DNA from: VRUE01 sp963717375
Lineage (GTDB): Bacteria > Actinomycetota > Thermoleophilia > Solirubrobacterales > 70-9
NCBI GenBank assembly: GCA_963717375.1
Contig: OY970329.1
Span: 2,294,001 to 2,358,000 of the forward strand
Length of the DNA stretch: 64,000 nucleotides
Direction of reading: 5' to 3'
Below, piece after piece: positions 25,787 to 35,177 of the stretch. Within the stretch, counting starts at the first letter, position 1, and every line of letters starts with the position of its first letter. Below the pieces are notes generated by a model. The model was not told the origin of the DNA, ran no database searches, and saw only the letters and a program-made list of their open reading frames with translations. The position numbers and the translations under genes were made by a program.

Positions 25787-26707
25787 ATGGCCTCTCAGAA
25801 GGACGTCAAGAATCGCATCGCGTCGATCAAGAACATCAACAAGATCACGCGGGCGATGGAGATGGTTGCCGCGGCGCGCCTGCGCCGGGCCGAACAGCGG
25901 ATCGAGCAGATGCGCCCCTACGCGCAGTCGATGCGCAAGCTCACCCGCCGTGCCGCCGAGCAGGCGGGCGGCCTGCCGCGGGTGCCGGTGCTGGAAGAGC
26001 GCGAGAACGAGAAACGCGTCGGGATCGTCCTGATCACCGGTGACCGCGGTCTCGCCGGCGCCTTCAACACCAACATCATTCGCGACGGCATGCGGCTCAA
26101 GGGCGAGCTGCGCGGGCAGGGCAAGGAGGCGGTCTTCTCCGCCGTCGGCCGCAAGGGCGTCGGCGCCCTCACCTTCCGCAAAGAGGACCCCCGCACTTCC
26201 TACGTCGGCTTCACCGACCGGCCCGGCTTCGCCAACGCGCGCGAGATTGGCGAGGAGCTGACCGCCCGCTACGTCGACGAGGAACTTGACCGGGTCGAGC
26301 TCGTCTACAACCGCTACGTCTCGCCGCTGACCCAGCACGTCTGGCGACAGACGCTGCTGCCGCTTCAGCAGGCCGACGTGATCGGCGAGGGCGTCGCCGA
26401 GGAGGAAGAGGAGGGCGAGGAAACCGAGATCGAGAAGGCGCACAGCCACTCGGCCTGGGAGTACGAGCCCGAGGCCGAGGATCTGCTGGGCCAGCTGATC
26501 CCGGAGTACGTGAATATTTCGGTTTACAGGGCGCTGCTGGAGTCGGCTGCTTCCGAGCTGGGAGCGCGGATGACGGCAATGCGCAGTGCCGCTGAGAACG
26601 CGGAGGAAATGATGGATTCGCTGACCCTGGAGATGAACCGGGCGAGGCAGGCCGAGATCACCCAGGAGATCCTCGAGGTTGTCGCCGGCGCCGAGGCGCT
26701 CGGGTAA
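25787..26707 (+). CDS. atpG: ATP synthase F1 subunit gamma
   Basis: 306 residues. The N-terminal coiled-coil helix KNRIASIKNINKITRAMEMVAAARLRRAEQRI and the C-terminal ASELGARMTAMRSAAENAEEMMDSLTLEMNRARQAEITQEI are the two strands of the rotor shaft. An acidic insertion (EEEEEGEETEIEKAHSHS, near 205-225) is longer than in many relatives. Central rotor that couples c-ring rotation to catalysis. Confidence 0.97.
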   Translation: MASQKDVKNRIASIKNINKITRAMEMVAAARLRRAEQRIEQMRPYAQSMRKLTRRAAEQAGGLPRVPVLEERENEKRVGIVLITGDRGLAGAFNTNIIRDGMRLKGELRGQGKEAVFSAVGRKGVGALTFRKEDPRTSYVGFTDRPGFANAREIGEELTARYVDEELDRVELVYNRYVSPLTQHVWRQTLLPLQQADVIGEGVAEEEEEGEETEIEKAHSHSAWEYEPEAEDLLGQLIPEYVNISVYRALLESAASELGARMTAMRSAAENAEEMMDSLTLEMNRARQAEITQEILEVVAGAEALG

Positions 26708-26732
26708 GACTGCGAAACAAGAAAAGGAACCA

Positions 26733-28160
26733 ATGGCTGAGAGCAACGGAGCAAACGTAGGACACGTCGAGCAGGTCACCGGCGTGGTCGTCGACGCGGT
26801 TTTCCCCGAGAAGCTGCCCGAGATCTACTCGGCGGTGAAGATCGAGATGGCCGGCGACGAGGACCGCGAGGCGACCGAGCTGGTCTGCGAGGTGCAGCAG
26901 CACCTCGGCGACAATCGGGTGCGCACGGTGGCGATGGACGCCACCGACGGCCTGCAGCGCGGCGACAAGGTGATCGACACCGGCGGCCCGATCACGGTTC
27001 CGGTCGGCGACGCGACCCTGGGCCGGATCTTCAACCTGCTCGGTGAGCCGATCGACCTCGGCGAGCCGGTGCAGACCGAGGAGCGCTGGCCGATCCACCG
27101 CCCGGCTCCGGAAGCTTCCGACCTGGCTCCGACCCAGGAGATCCTCGAGACCGGGATCAAGGTCATCGACCTGCTCGCGCCTTACGCCAAGGGCGGCAAG
27201 GTCGGGCTCTTCGGCGGTGCCGGCGTCGGCAAGACCGTGCTGATCCAGGAGCTCATCCGCTCGATCGGCGAAGAGCACGAAGGCCTCTCGGCCTTCTGCG
27301 GTGTCGGCGAGCGCTCGCGAGAGGGCAACGACCTCTGGCTCGAGATGAAGGAGTCCGGCGTCATCGACAAGACGATGCTGGTCTTCGGCCAGATGAACGA
27401 GCCCCCCGGAGCCCGCCTCCGCGTCGCGCTCTCGGGCCTGACGATGGCTGAATACTTCCGCGAGCAGGGTGGCCAGGACGTGCTGCTCTTTATCGACAAC
27501 ATCTTCCGCTTCGTCCAGGCGGGCTCCGAGGTCTCGGCGCTGCTCGGGCGCATGCCCTCGGCGGTCGGCTACCAGCCGACGCTGGAGACGGAGATGGGGG
27601 AACTGCAGGAGCGGATCACCTCGACCGAGCGCGGCTCGGTGACCTCGGTGCAGGCGATCTACGTCCCCGCCGACGACCTCACCGACCCGGCTCCGGCCTC
27701 GGTGTTCGCCCACCTCAACGCGACCACAACGCTGTCCCGTGCGATCTCGGAGAAGGGGATCTACCCGGCCGTCGACCCGCTCGACTCGACCTCGACGATC
27801 CTCAAGCCCGACGTCGTCGGCGAGGAGCACTACCGCACGGCGACCGAGGTCCAGGAGGTGCTGCAGCGCTACAAGGAGCTCCAGGACATCATCGCCATCC
27901 TCGGCATCGACGAGCTCTCCGACGAGGACCGGCAGACGGTCACCCGCGCCCGCAAGATCGAGCGCTTCCTCTCGCAGCCGTTCTTCGTCGCCGAGCAGTT
28001 CACCGGCCGCAGCGGCGAGTACGTGCCGGTGGGGGAGACGGTCCGCGGCTTCCGCGAGATCCTCGACGGCGAGCACGACGACCTCTCCGAGGGCGCCTTC
28101 TACATGAAGGGCGGCATCGACCAGGTCACCGCTGACGCCGGAGCGGCCGCGGCCGCGTAG
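26733..28160 (+). CDS. atpD: ATP synthase F1 subunit beta
   Basis: 475 residues. P-loop GGAGVGKTVLIQELI, catalytic-glutamate segment GVGERSREGNDLW, Walker B DVLLFIDNIFRF, and the ALLGRMPSAVGYQPTL block are intact. Catalytic subunit. The ATG at 26733 is preceded by AAAAGGA. The C-terminus ends in an alanine run. Confidence 0.98.
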   Translation: MAESNGANVGHVEQVTGVVVDAVFPEKLPEIYSAVKIEMAGDEDREATELVCEVQQHLGDNRVRTVAMDATDGLQRGDKVIDTGGPITVPVGDATLGRIFNLLGEPIDLGEPVQTEERWPIHRPAPEASDLAPTQEILETGIKVIDLLAPYAKGGKVGLFGGAGVGKTVLIQELIRSIGEEHEGLSAFCGVGERSREGNDLWLEMKESGVIDKTMLVFGQMNEPPGARLRVALSGLTMAEYFREQGGQDVLLFIDNIFRFVQAGSEVSALLGRMPSAVGYQPTLETEMGELQERITSTERGSVTSVQAIYVPADDLTDPAPASVFAHLNATTTLSRAISEKGIYPAVDPLDSTSTILKPDVVGEEHYRTATEVQEVLQRYKELQDIIAILGIDELSDEDRQTVTRARKIERFLSQPFFVAEQFTGRSGEYVPVGETVRGFREILDGEHDDLSEGAFYMKGGIDQVTADAGAAAAA

Positions 28161-28168
28161 GGGAGACG

Positions 28169-28582
28169 ATGGCCGCCGAGCACATGGTCGATGTCGAAGT
28201 CCTCACCCCCGAGGGCGAGGTCTTCAATGGCGAAGTGCGCCAGGTCTCGACCCGCACGGCCGTCGGCGAACTGGGCATCCTCGCCAACCACACGCCCTTG
28301 CTGGCGTCGCTACAGCCGACCGAGCTGCGCCTGCACATCAGCGACTCGGAGACCAAGCGCTACGCCCAGTCGCACGGCTGGCTACAGGTCTTCGGCAACC
28401 ACGCCAAGCTCCTGGTCGAGGAGGCGCTTGCGCCCGAGGACCTCGACGCGGCAACGCTGAAAGAGCAGCTAGCCGACGCCGAGCAGCGCCTCAAAGAGTC
28501 CGAGGAGGGCAGCGGCGCCCGCGCGCGGGCAGAGAAGGACCGCGACCGGGCCGAAGCATTCCTGGCTATCGCCGAGGGATGA
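28169..28582 (+). CDS. atpC: ATP synthase F1 subunit epsilon
   Basis: 137 residues. N-terminal beta-sandwich (VEVLTPEGEVFNGEVRQVSTRTAVGELGILANHTPLLASL) followed by a helical C-terminal domain rich in Glu, Lys and Arg. It regulates the rotor and is the last gene of the complete operon (AtpI-like, a, c, b, delta, alpha, gamma, beta, epsilon). Confidence 0.96.
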   Translation: MAAEHMVDVEVLTPEGEVFNGEVRQVSTRTAVGELGILANHTPLLASLQPTELRLHISDSETKRYAQSHGWLQVFGNHAKLLVEEALAPEDLDAATLKEQLADAEQRLKESEEGSGARARAEKDRDRAEAFLAIAEG

Positions 28583-28583
28583 C

Positions 28584-28647
28584 GGCTTCCACGAAGCCTG
28601 CATCTCTATCCGTCCTAGTTCACGTCCAGCTCGTCCGTTTGAACTAG
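28584..28647. terminator. Convergent gap with two hairpins after atpC
   Basis: GGCTTC/GAAGCC (28584-28598) follows the atpC stop. A second inverted repeat, 8 bp long, pairs 28615-28622 with 28640-28647, and its right arm holds the stop codon of the minus-strand gene. Neither has a real U run, so this is a plausible but weak two-way terminator. Confidence 0.45.
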
Positions 28648-31007
28648 TAGTTCCCGACCTCCCGGGGATCGACCAGCACCGCCATGGCAACCACCTTGCC
28701 TCCCTTGCCTGAGAGGACGCCGAGGCCAAGCCAACGGCGCAGATCGGATTTTTCCGAACGGCCATAGCCATGGCTATGTAGCCGAGCGGGTAGCGTATTT
28801 TGAAGCTCCGGCGGGACGCTGTGGATGCTTACCCCGAAGTCACCCTCGAAGATCAAACTGAGATCGTGTGGTTCGCCGTCGCGTGCCGTCCGGTTTGCCA
28901 TTTGACGCAGTCCCGAAGAAATCCGCCTCCGGCCTTTTTCGTCCATCTCAAGGATCATTACCTGCGCCTCGATCCGAGCTGGCGAGGGCAGCTCGCCGAG
29001 CTGGCGCAGCAGCTCGCGCGTCTTTGAGTCGATCTTCTGCTTTGGCAGCTTGGTCTTCGGACGAAGCCCCTGCTCACCGTAGAGATATTCATCGAGACGA
29101 TCGGTGTAGCTATGGATCTCAGCTTGGACACCATCAAGTTGCTCGTCGTCAAAATAGAGGCCGTCGTCGAGGTACTTGAGAAAGAAGTCCATCTCGTCCA
29201 TCGCCCAGATCCGCTGACGAATTGCGCGAAGGCGCCGGAGCACGTAGTGGACCAGCTGGCCAGGACCCGTAGCGAGCTCACAGATCAGCTCGAGCTCGTG
29301 GATTCCAAGCGCCCAAGGAATCTGCTCCTCCTCGGGAAGGAGGCCAGCTGCCTGCAGCTGCCATATGGCAGGTGCCAGCGGAGAAAGCTCCTCTAGGCTG
29401 ACTGCGATCGTCAGCGTGCGGCTGATTTGGCCTAGGTCAAGCGTGAGCGGTGTGCCCGCGGAGTCGCGGATCTCGGTCGCTGCACCTTCTACCAACGCTC
29501 GGTGGGACCGTGAGAGTTGCTCGTGAGCCTTCCCAATGAGATCTTTGAGGCCGCGTTCGAGGCGGTCGGGGGCCGCACGACGAGCGCTGGGAGCAAGCGA
29601 TCCGGCCTTGCACTCAACCAAGACAAGGATCGTGCCGGCCCGCACTACACCGTCGGCCTCACCCTCCTGCTCATTGCCGTTCTCGTCGATGAAGCGGAAT
29701 TTGACGCCGGTCTGGGACCAATCGGCTTCGAGTCCCGAGGCAAGTGCAGCGACGGCACGGCGCTCTAGGAGCCGGGCGCGCTCGCGGTCAAAGCGTGTCC
29801 AGGTCCCCGTGTCCGTCTTGAGTGCCTCGGAGAGGACATCCCTAATGCCGAAGAAGACTGTGTCGGTGGCGCACGGCAGATACCGACCCCGGCCGTCATG
29901 CAGAATTGGGTGCGCCCGCATCGTCTCCATCTCGCTCCCGATTGCACGCCGTGGATCTTTCTCCCAGAAGCGGCGATCGGCACGGTCGCCGAAGTCCACC
30001 GAAAACGCGTCGAGAAAGCTCGTAGCCGCTTCGACTGACACTTCGGCCTCCGTCGCCAAGTCGACCGGCGTGAAACTGGCTGCTGATCCGAGACCTATGG
30101 ACATCCAGCCCATTGCGATTGAGTTCATCCACTGTTCTGCATCAGCCTCCGGCATGTCTGCCAGTCTTTTCATGAAGGGGTGATCTGCCGCATGGTCGCC
30201 GCGGCGGCAGGCCGCCGCCTCGACCAGCAGCTCTTTTGCCTGAACGCGCGCATTTTTGCCGCGAATCGAAGCTCGTTTTCGAGGTAGGCGGGCGAGGGCC
30301 TCGCTGAGGCCGATCGCCTCGTCAACTGTCATGCCAATCGCTTTTCGGAGCTCGTCATCAAATGGTCCGAAGAGTTCGCGCAGGGTCTGACGCTCTTGCC
30401 ACTCGTATGTGAACGATGTGAGCAGCAAGCGGTGCATGAAGAACCGGGTACGCAGCTCAAGCCAGGGGTCGCGGTCCTCGGTATCGCCAGCCTGGCGAAA
30501 GTCGAACCAGAGCGGCAGCCACTGCAGGATCTTGACAACCAGATCGCCGAGCTTCTTGGGATCGACGATATTGATCTGCTCCTGCTCGTTGGGCGCTCGA
30601 GTCGGTAGCGGGTTCGGGCGGTCCAGTAGGACGTGTGCGACGTATTCCGGAACCCGTGTTGGCCCTTGCACAAGCGGTCTTAGGGTCTCGCCGTAGACAA
30701 CGTTGTAGGACATCCAAACGGCGAAAAGGACGTCGAATGCCTGGTAGGGGGCGCAAAGCTCGGCGATCTCGGTCCGTAGATCCAGGACCGCCTCAGGAGA
30801 CGCCTCAACCTGGGCAAGCATCCCTGCGTGAAAAGCCTCGTAGTCGGGATGGTCGCGGTCTACCCGCAGCGACATTTCTTTGCCGGCGAGCACGTACTCG
30901 ATTGGCCCTGCGGTCATGACGGTCACCTCTTCTTCAAGCCCACGGGCCTTCTTCTCTTTGCGGGTGCGCTTCTTCCGTTCCCTCCTTCGCTTCCCTCGAC
31001 TGGCCAT
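28644..31007 (-). CDS. Large uncharacterised protein with PD-(D/E)xK nuclease-like segment
   Basis: 787 residues; I do not recognise the whole protein. The N-terminus is very basic (SRGKRRRERKKRTRKEKKARG). In the middle, EGEADGVVRAGTILVLVECKAGS (from residue 448) has the acidic residue-spacer-ExK layout of PD-(D/E)xK/NERD-type nucleases (Asp452, Glu465, Lys467), followed by a basic helix. The rest is helical with no membrane span. GC is visibly lower than in its neighbours and it sits alone between atpC and a peptidase gene. The start is the ATG preceding SRGKRRR, six bases after a TACATT hexamer. It could be a stand-alone defence or repair nuclease; inference only. Confidence 0.6.
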   Translation of the reverse strand: MASRGKRRRERKKRTRKEKKARGLEEEVTVMTAGPIEYVLAGKEMSLRVDRDHPDYEAFHAGMLAQVEASPEAVLDLRTEIAELCAPYQAFDVLFAVWMSYNVVYGETLRPLVQGPTRVPEYVAHVLLDRPNPLPTRAPNEQEQINIVDPKKLGDLVVKILQWLPLWFDFRQAGDTEDRDPWLELRTRFFMHRLLLTSFTYEWQERQTLRELFGPFDDELRKAIGMTVDEAIGLSEALARLPRKRASIRGKNARVQAKELLVEAAACRRGDHAADHPFMKRLADMPEADAEQWMNSIAMGWMSIGLGSAASFTPVDLATEAEVSVEAATSFLDAFSVDFGDRADRRFWEKDPRRAIGSEMETMRAHPILHDGRGRYLPCATDTVFFGIRDVLSEALKTDTGTWTRFDRERARLLERRAVAALASGLEADWSQTGVKFRFIDENGNEQEGEADGVVRAGTILVLVECKAGSLAPSARRAAPDRLERGLKDLIGKAHEQLSRSHRALVEGAATEIRDSAGTPLTLDLGQISRTLTIAVSLEELSPLAPAIWQLQAAGLLPEEEQIPWALGIHELELICELATGPGQLVHYVLRRLRAIRQRIWAMDEMDFFLKYLDDGLYFDDEQLDGVQAEIHSYTDRLDEYLYGEQGLRPKTKLPKQKIDSKTRELLRQLGELPSPARIEAQVMILEMDEKGRRRISSGLRQMANRTARDGEPHDLSLIFEGDFGVSIHSVPPELQNTLPARLHSHGYGRSEKSDLRRWLGLGVLSGKGGKVVAMAVLVDPREVGNY

Positions 31008-31158
31008 CAGATCAATGTAGTGGGAACTATCTCCGCAGACACCCTGCTTAGTGAGCCGGTCTCGGCGGCGATTTCGTGGTTCAAATACCTTCCGCTGCAC
31101 CCATGAGCCTTCGAAGGGAAAGACGATCCCCGGCGCCTCTCTTGCGGGGGGCTGCCCG
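31008..31158. promoter_or_regulatory. Divergent gap between the nuclease-like gene and the M20 peptidase
   Basis: On the minus strand TACATT (31014-31019) lies six bases before the ATG of the nuclease-like gene. I see no clear -10 or ribosome site for the plus-strand peptidase, no tRNA and no insertion-site repeat. Confidence 0.35.
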
Positions 31159-32247
31159 GTGAGCGATGAACTTGTCGCTCTTGCCTCGCGGCTGGTCGGC
31201 TTCGAGACGGCTTCGCCTGACGCGGTGCTTGAAGCCGCCGGCTTCGTCAAAGGCTGGTTGGAGGCGCGGGGGGTTGAGACTTCGCATGACGAGGTTCGGG
31301 GCCTGCCGGTTTTGAAGGCTGAAGTCGGGCCGGAGGACGCGCCAACCGTGGTCCTGCACGGGCACATCGACGTCGTCCCCGGGCACGCTGAGCAGTTCGA
31401 GCCGCGGATCGAGGGGGATCGGCTCTATGGGCGTGGGACCTATGACATGAAGGGCGCGATCGCGGCGATGATGCTGGCCACCGCCGCGATGCGCGATCAG
31501 GAGCGGGTTCGGGTGCGGCTGGGCATCGTCGGCGACGAGGAGTCCGAGGAGGAGGCCGAGCGCGGCAGCGACTATTTGGTCGACAGCGGGTTCCTAGGGG
31601 ACTTTGCGATCACGGGGGAGCCGACCGACCTTCATATCGGCGTGGAGGCCAAGGGAGTGCTGGCGCTGCGCCTTCAGGTCAGCGGCGTTGCTGCCCATGG
31701 AGCCACGCCTTGGCTCGGCGATAACGCCATTCTCAGGGCGCTTGACGTTTTCCGCAGTATCGAGTCGCTACCGTTCGCTCGGCACTCCTCAGAGCTGTTC
31801 GACCGCCCCTCGATCAATCTCGGCCGGATCCTGGGTGGGGACGCGCTCAACAAGGTGCCCGACCGATGCGCCATCGACGTCGACATCCGCTACCTGCCCG
31901 ACCAGGACCCAGCTTCGATTCTGGAGCAGGTCAAGGGCGTGCCGGCGGCCGAGGTGGAACCGCTTTTCGCCCGCCCACCGGCCGTGGTCGACCGCGACCT
32001 GGCCTACGTGCGTGCGCTGCGAGAGGCGACGACCACCCATCACCACGGCGAGCCGATGAGCGTCGGTCGCGATGGCGCCTCCGACGCGGTCTCCTTCCTG
32101 CGGGTGGGCGTGCCGGCGGTCGAGTTCGGGCCGGCTGGAGAAGGCCACCACGGCCCGGAGGAGTGGGTCTCGATCTCCTCGCTGCACACCTATCAGCAGA
32201 CGCTCGACACCTTTCTGCGCCTGCTCCCCGATCGACTCGACCCCTGA
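31159..32247 (+). CDS. M20-family metallopeptidase/deacylase (ArgE/DapE/carboxypeptidase G2 group)
   Basis: 362 residues from GTG. Zinc ligands and catalytic residues appear in order: HGHIDVVPG, GRGTYDMKGA, GDEESEEE, then the GEGHHGPEEWVSI histidine near the end; the dimerisation domain lies between. Members hydrolyse N-acyl amino acids or small peptides with two zinc ions. It could be DapE, ArgE or a peptidase; sequence alone does not choose. Six bases separate it from the LCP gene, so the two may be cotranscribed. Confidence 0.85.
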   Translation: MSDELVALASRLVGFETASPDAVLEAAGFVKGWLEARGVETSHDEVRGLPVLKAEVGPEDAPTVVLHGHIDVVPGHAEQFEPRIEGDRLYGRGTYDMKGAIAAMMLATAAMRDQERVRVRLGIVGDEESEEEAERGSDYLVDSGFLGDFAITGEPTDLHIGVEAKGVLALRLQVSGVAAHGATPWLGDNAILRALDVFRSIESLPFARHSSELFDRPSINLGRILGGDALNKVPDRCAIDVDIRYLPDQDPASILEQVKGVPAAEVEPLFARPPAVVDRDLAYVRALREATTTHHHGEPMSVGRDGASDAVSFLRVGVPAVEFGPAGEGHHGPEEWVSISSLHTYQQTLDTFLRLLPDRLDP

Positions 32248-32253
32248 GCGCCC

Positions 32254-33867
32254 GTGGTTGAGCCGGTCTTCAGCAAGCCGCCCCCCGAGGGCGACCACGA
32301 GCCGCCGCCCAAGCCGAAGCGCTACTGGTGGCGATTCAGCCTCGGCTCGGTGATCATCGTGCTTGCGGTTGCGGCCGCGACCTCGGCCAGCATCCTGCTC
32401 TACGTGGAAAGCATCGCCACGGCGCTCTCCCACCACAACATCTACAAGGACAAACTCAATCGCTACCTCTCCCAGGTCAACGGGGGGGAGCCCGAGAACA
32501 TCCTCATCCTCGGCTCCGACAAGCGGGCGAACCTGGCCGAAGACCCGGGGCGCTCGGACACGACGATCCTGCTGCGCCTCGACCCGGACCGCAACGCGAT
32601 CGCGGTGATGTCGATCCCGCGCGACCTCAAGGTCGAAATCCCCGGCGTCGGTACGGAAAAGTTCAACGCCGCCTACACCTACGGCGGCCCGAAACTGACC
32701 CTGCGGGTGGTCAAGGAACTGACCGGGCTGCCGATCAACCACGTCGTCAACGTCGACTTCCTCGGCTTCGTTCGCGCGGTCGACGCGATCGACTGCGTCT
32801 ACGTCGACGTCGACCGGCGCTACTACCACTCCAACGTCGGCCTGCCTCCCTCCGAACAGTATTCGGAAATCAACATCAAACCGGGCTATCAGCTGCTCTG
32901 CGGGAAACGGGCGCTGGAGTACGTCCGCTACCGCCACACCGACACCGACATCGTCCGCTCCGCGCGCCAGCAGGACTTCCTCAGCGCCGCCCGCCAGCGG
33001 GTGCCGATCTCCAAGCTCGCCTTCGGCCAGAACGACCTGATCGACATCTTCACCAAGTACACGACCTCCGACATCAGCGACGCGGAGACGATGCTGCAGG
33101 TGCTGAAGCTCTTCGTCGCCTCGCGCAACGCGGCGATCAAGGAGGTCCATTTCCCGGCCGAACTCGGGCCCAGCTACGTCTACGCCTCGCCGGAAGCGAT
33201 CAACGAAGCGGTCGAAAAGTTCCTCGGGATCGAAGCAAGCAACGGCCCGCGTGGATCGCTGGAAGACCGCTCCGAAAAGAAGAAGAAGCACGGCAAGAAG
33301 TCGAAGAAGCAGAAGAAGCAAAAGCCGCACCTGGCGCCGCCGAAGCCGCCGGGAAGCGACGAACTGGTCTCGGCGCACGAAGCAGGCGAGCTCGAGGCCA
33401 AGTCGGCGGCGCGCAAGGTCAGCGCCGGATTCCCCGTCTTCTACCCGACCCGCTTGCCGTCAGGCGCGACCTACGTCGAAAGCAACTCCTACGAACACGT
33501 TCAAGACCCTCGCGTCTACCACCTCAGGGACACCGACAACCACCGCCACGGCGCCTACCGGATGGTGGTCGAGTGGCCGCTCTCAGACGGCATCCACTAC
33601 TTCGGGATGCAGGGCATCCAGGGCTGGTCGGACCCGCCGATCCTGGCCAATCCGAGCTTGACCAAGACGATTCACGGCCGCGAATACGAGATCTTCGTCG
33701 ACGGCGACCGCATCCCGATCGTCGCCTGGCACCGCGGCGACAACACCTACTGGGTCTCCAACGATCTTCTCAATACGCTGACCAACGACCAGATGATTGG
33801 GATTGCGCGCTCGGCAAACGTGATAATTCCCAATCCAAAGCCAAGGAAGGGAAGAGCGAAGCGATGA
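32254..33867 (+). CDS. LytR-CpsA-Psr (LCP) family cell-wall glycopolymer transferase with extra C-terminal domain
   Basis: 537 residues. One membrane helix (about 29-51) precedes the LCP domain (about 80-245): ENILILGSDKR, RSDTTILLRLDP, SIPRDLKVEIPG, and YRHTDTDIVRSARQQDFL. LCP enzymes attach lipid-linked glycopolymers to peptidoglycan. A lysine-rich stretch (EKKKKHGKKSKKQKKQK at 341-357) leads to a further domain (about 390-525) not part of LCP. The stop overlaps the UDP-glucose dehydrogenase start (ATGA). Confidence 0.92.
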   Translation: MVEPVFSKPPPEGDHEPPPKPKRYWWRFSLGSVIIVLAVAAATSASILLYVESIATALSHHNIYKDKLNRYLSQVNGGEPENILILGSDKRANLAEDPGRSDTTILLRLDPDRNAIAVMSIPRDLKVEIPGVGTEKFNAAYTYGGPKLTLRVVKELTGLPINHVVNVDFLGFVRAVDAIDCVYVDVDRRYYHSNVGLPPSEQYSEINIKPGYQLLCGKRALEYVRYRHTDTDIVRSARQQDFLSAARQRVPISKLAFGQNDLIDIFTKYTTSDISDAETMLQVLKLFVASRNAAIKEVHFPAELGPSYVYASPEAINEAVEKFLGIEASNGPRGSLEDRSEKKKKHGKKSKKQKKQKPHLAPPKPPGSDELVSAHEAGELEAKSAARKVSAGFPVFYPTRLPSGATYVESNSYEHVQDPRVYHLRDTDNHRHGAYRMVVEWPLSDGIHYFGMQGIQGWSDPPILANPSLTKTIHGREYEIFVDGDRIPIVAWHRGDNTYWVSNDLLNTLTNDQMIGIARSANVIIPNPKPRKGRAKR

Positions 33868-35177
33868 GTGGGGACAGAGATGCGATCGGCGTGATCGGGG
33901 TCGGATGGGTCGGCCTGGTTACGGCCGCCTGCTTCGCCGAGGTCGGCCACCGGGTCATCGCCCGCGACATCCTTCCCGAGAAGGTCGAGGCGCTCTCGCG
34001 CGGCGAGATCACGATCCACGAGCCGGGGCTCGCCGATCTGCTCGCGCGCAACGCCGAGCGCCTCACCTTCACCACCGACATGGGGGAGTTGCTCGACGCC
34101 GCCAGCCTGCTCTTCGTCTGCGTCGACACGCCGCCGACGGTCTCCGGCGACGCCGACCTCTCGCGGGTCCGTTCCGTGGTCGGCGAGCTGAGCGCCGGTG
34201 GCGGCCACACGCTGGTGATGAAGAGCACGGTGCCTGCCGGCACCGGGGACTCGATCCGCCGCGACCTACCCGGCGTCCCCTACGTCTCCTGTCCGGAGTT
34301 CCTCAAGGAGGGCTCGGCGGTCGAGGACTTCATGCACCCCGACCGGGTGGTGATCGGCGCCGACCCCGGCGACGAGACCTCCGGCGACGCCGTCGCCCGC
34401 CTCTACGAGCCGCTCGGCGGCGAGATCGTCCGCACCGACGTCGCCAGCGCCGAGATGATCAAGCTCGCCTCCAACGCCTTCCTGGCGACCAAGATCTCCT
34501 TCGTCAACGAGATCGCCAACGTCTGCGAGGAGGTCGGCGCCGACGTCGCCGAGGTTTCCCGCGGCATGGGTCTGGACCAGCGCATCGGCCCCGCCTTCCT
34601 GCGTCCCGGGATCGGCTACGGCGGATCGTGCTTCCCCAAGGACGTCAGCGCGCTGAAGATGCTGGCGGGCAACAGCGGTTACCACTTCCAGTTGCTCAAC
34701 GCGGTGATCGAGGTCAACGAGCTGCAGAAGCGGCGGGTCGTGGGCAAGCTGCAGAAGCACCTGGGCTCGCTGCTGGGCAAGCGGGTGGCGCTGCTCGGGC
34801 TCGCCTTCAAGCCGCACACCGACGACATGCGCGAGGCCTCGAGCCTGGTGCTAGCGGCGCGGCTGGAAGGCGAGGGAGCTGAGGTCGCCGCCTACGACCC
34901 GGTAGCCGGCGAGATCGCCCGCGATCTGCTCGGCTCGGTCGAGTTCCGCGATTCGGCGCTCGAGGCCCTCGACGGCGCCGACGCGGCGATCCTGGTGACC
35001 GAGTGGCCCGAGTTCGCCGAGCTGGACTGGAGCGCCGCCGCCGAACGGATGGCGCGGCCGCTGCTGATCGACGGTCGCAACTTCCTCGACCCGGCTCTGC
35101 TCAAAGGCGCGGGCTTCGAGTACGAGGGGATCGGTCGCGCGGTTGACGGAACGGTCCCCGCGGGTACGCCGGAATAG
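33864..35177 (+). CDS. ugd: UDP-glucose/GDP-mannose dehydrogenase family protein (UDP-glucose 6-dehydrogenase)
   Basis: 437 residues. NAD-binding GVIGVGWVGLVTAACFAEVGH at the N-terminus, EFLKEGSAVEDFMHPDRVVIG, the middle-domain ASAEMIKLASNAFLATKISFVNEIANVCE, and the catalytic cysteine in GYGGSCFPKD. It oxidises a sugar nucleotide, most likely UDP-glucose to UDP-glucuronate, an acidic precursor for envelope polysaccharides. Overlap with LCP and zero spacing to the next gene show one operon. GDP-mannose as substrate is not excluded. Confidence 0.92.
   Translation: MSGDRDAIGVIGVGWVGLVTAACFAEVGHRVIARDILPEKVEALSRGEITIHEPGLADLLARNAERLTFTTDMGELLDAASLLFVCVDTPPTVSGDADLSRVRSVVGELSAGGGHTLVMKSTVPAGTGDSIRRDLPGVPYVSCPEFLKEGSAVEDFMHPDRVVIGADPGDETSGDAVARLYEPLGGEIVRTDVASAEMIKLASNAFLATKISFVNEIANVCEEVGADVAEVSRGMGLDQRIGPAFLRPGIGYGGSCFPKDVSALKMLAGNSGYHFQLLNAVIEVNELQKRRVVGKLQKHLGSLLGKRVALLGLAFKPHTDDMREASSLVLAARLEGEGAEVAAYDPVAGEIARDLLGSVEFRDSALEALDGADAAILVTEWPEFAELDWSAAAERMARPLLIDGRNFLDPALLKGAGFEYEGIGRAVDGTVPAGTPE

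Noticed and set aside
28600..31050. The nuclease-like gene as part of a prophage or integrated element
   Set aside because: No integrase, transposase, tRNA or flanking direct repeat was found; only lower GC and isolation support transfer.
32328..33863. A long in-frame extension ahead of UDP-glucose dehydrogenase overlapping the LCP gene
   Set aside because: The extension is Arg/Pro/Gly-rich and lies out of frame over a clear LCP protein; the dehydrogenase begins at the ATGA overlap at 33864.
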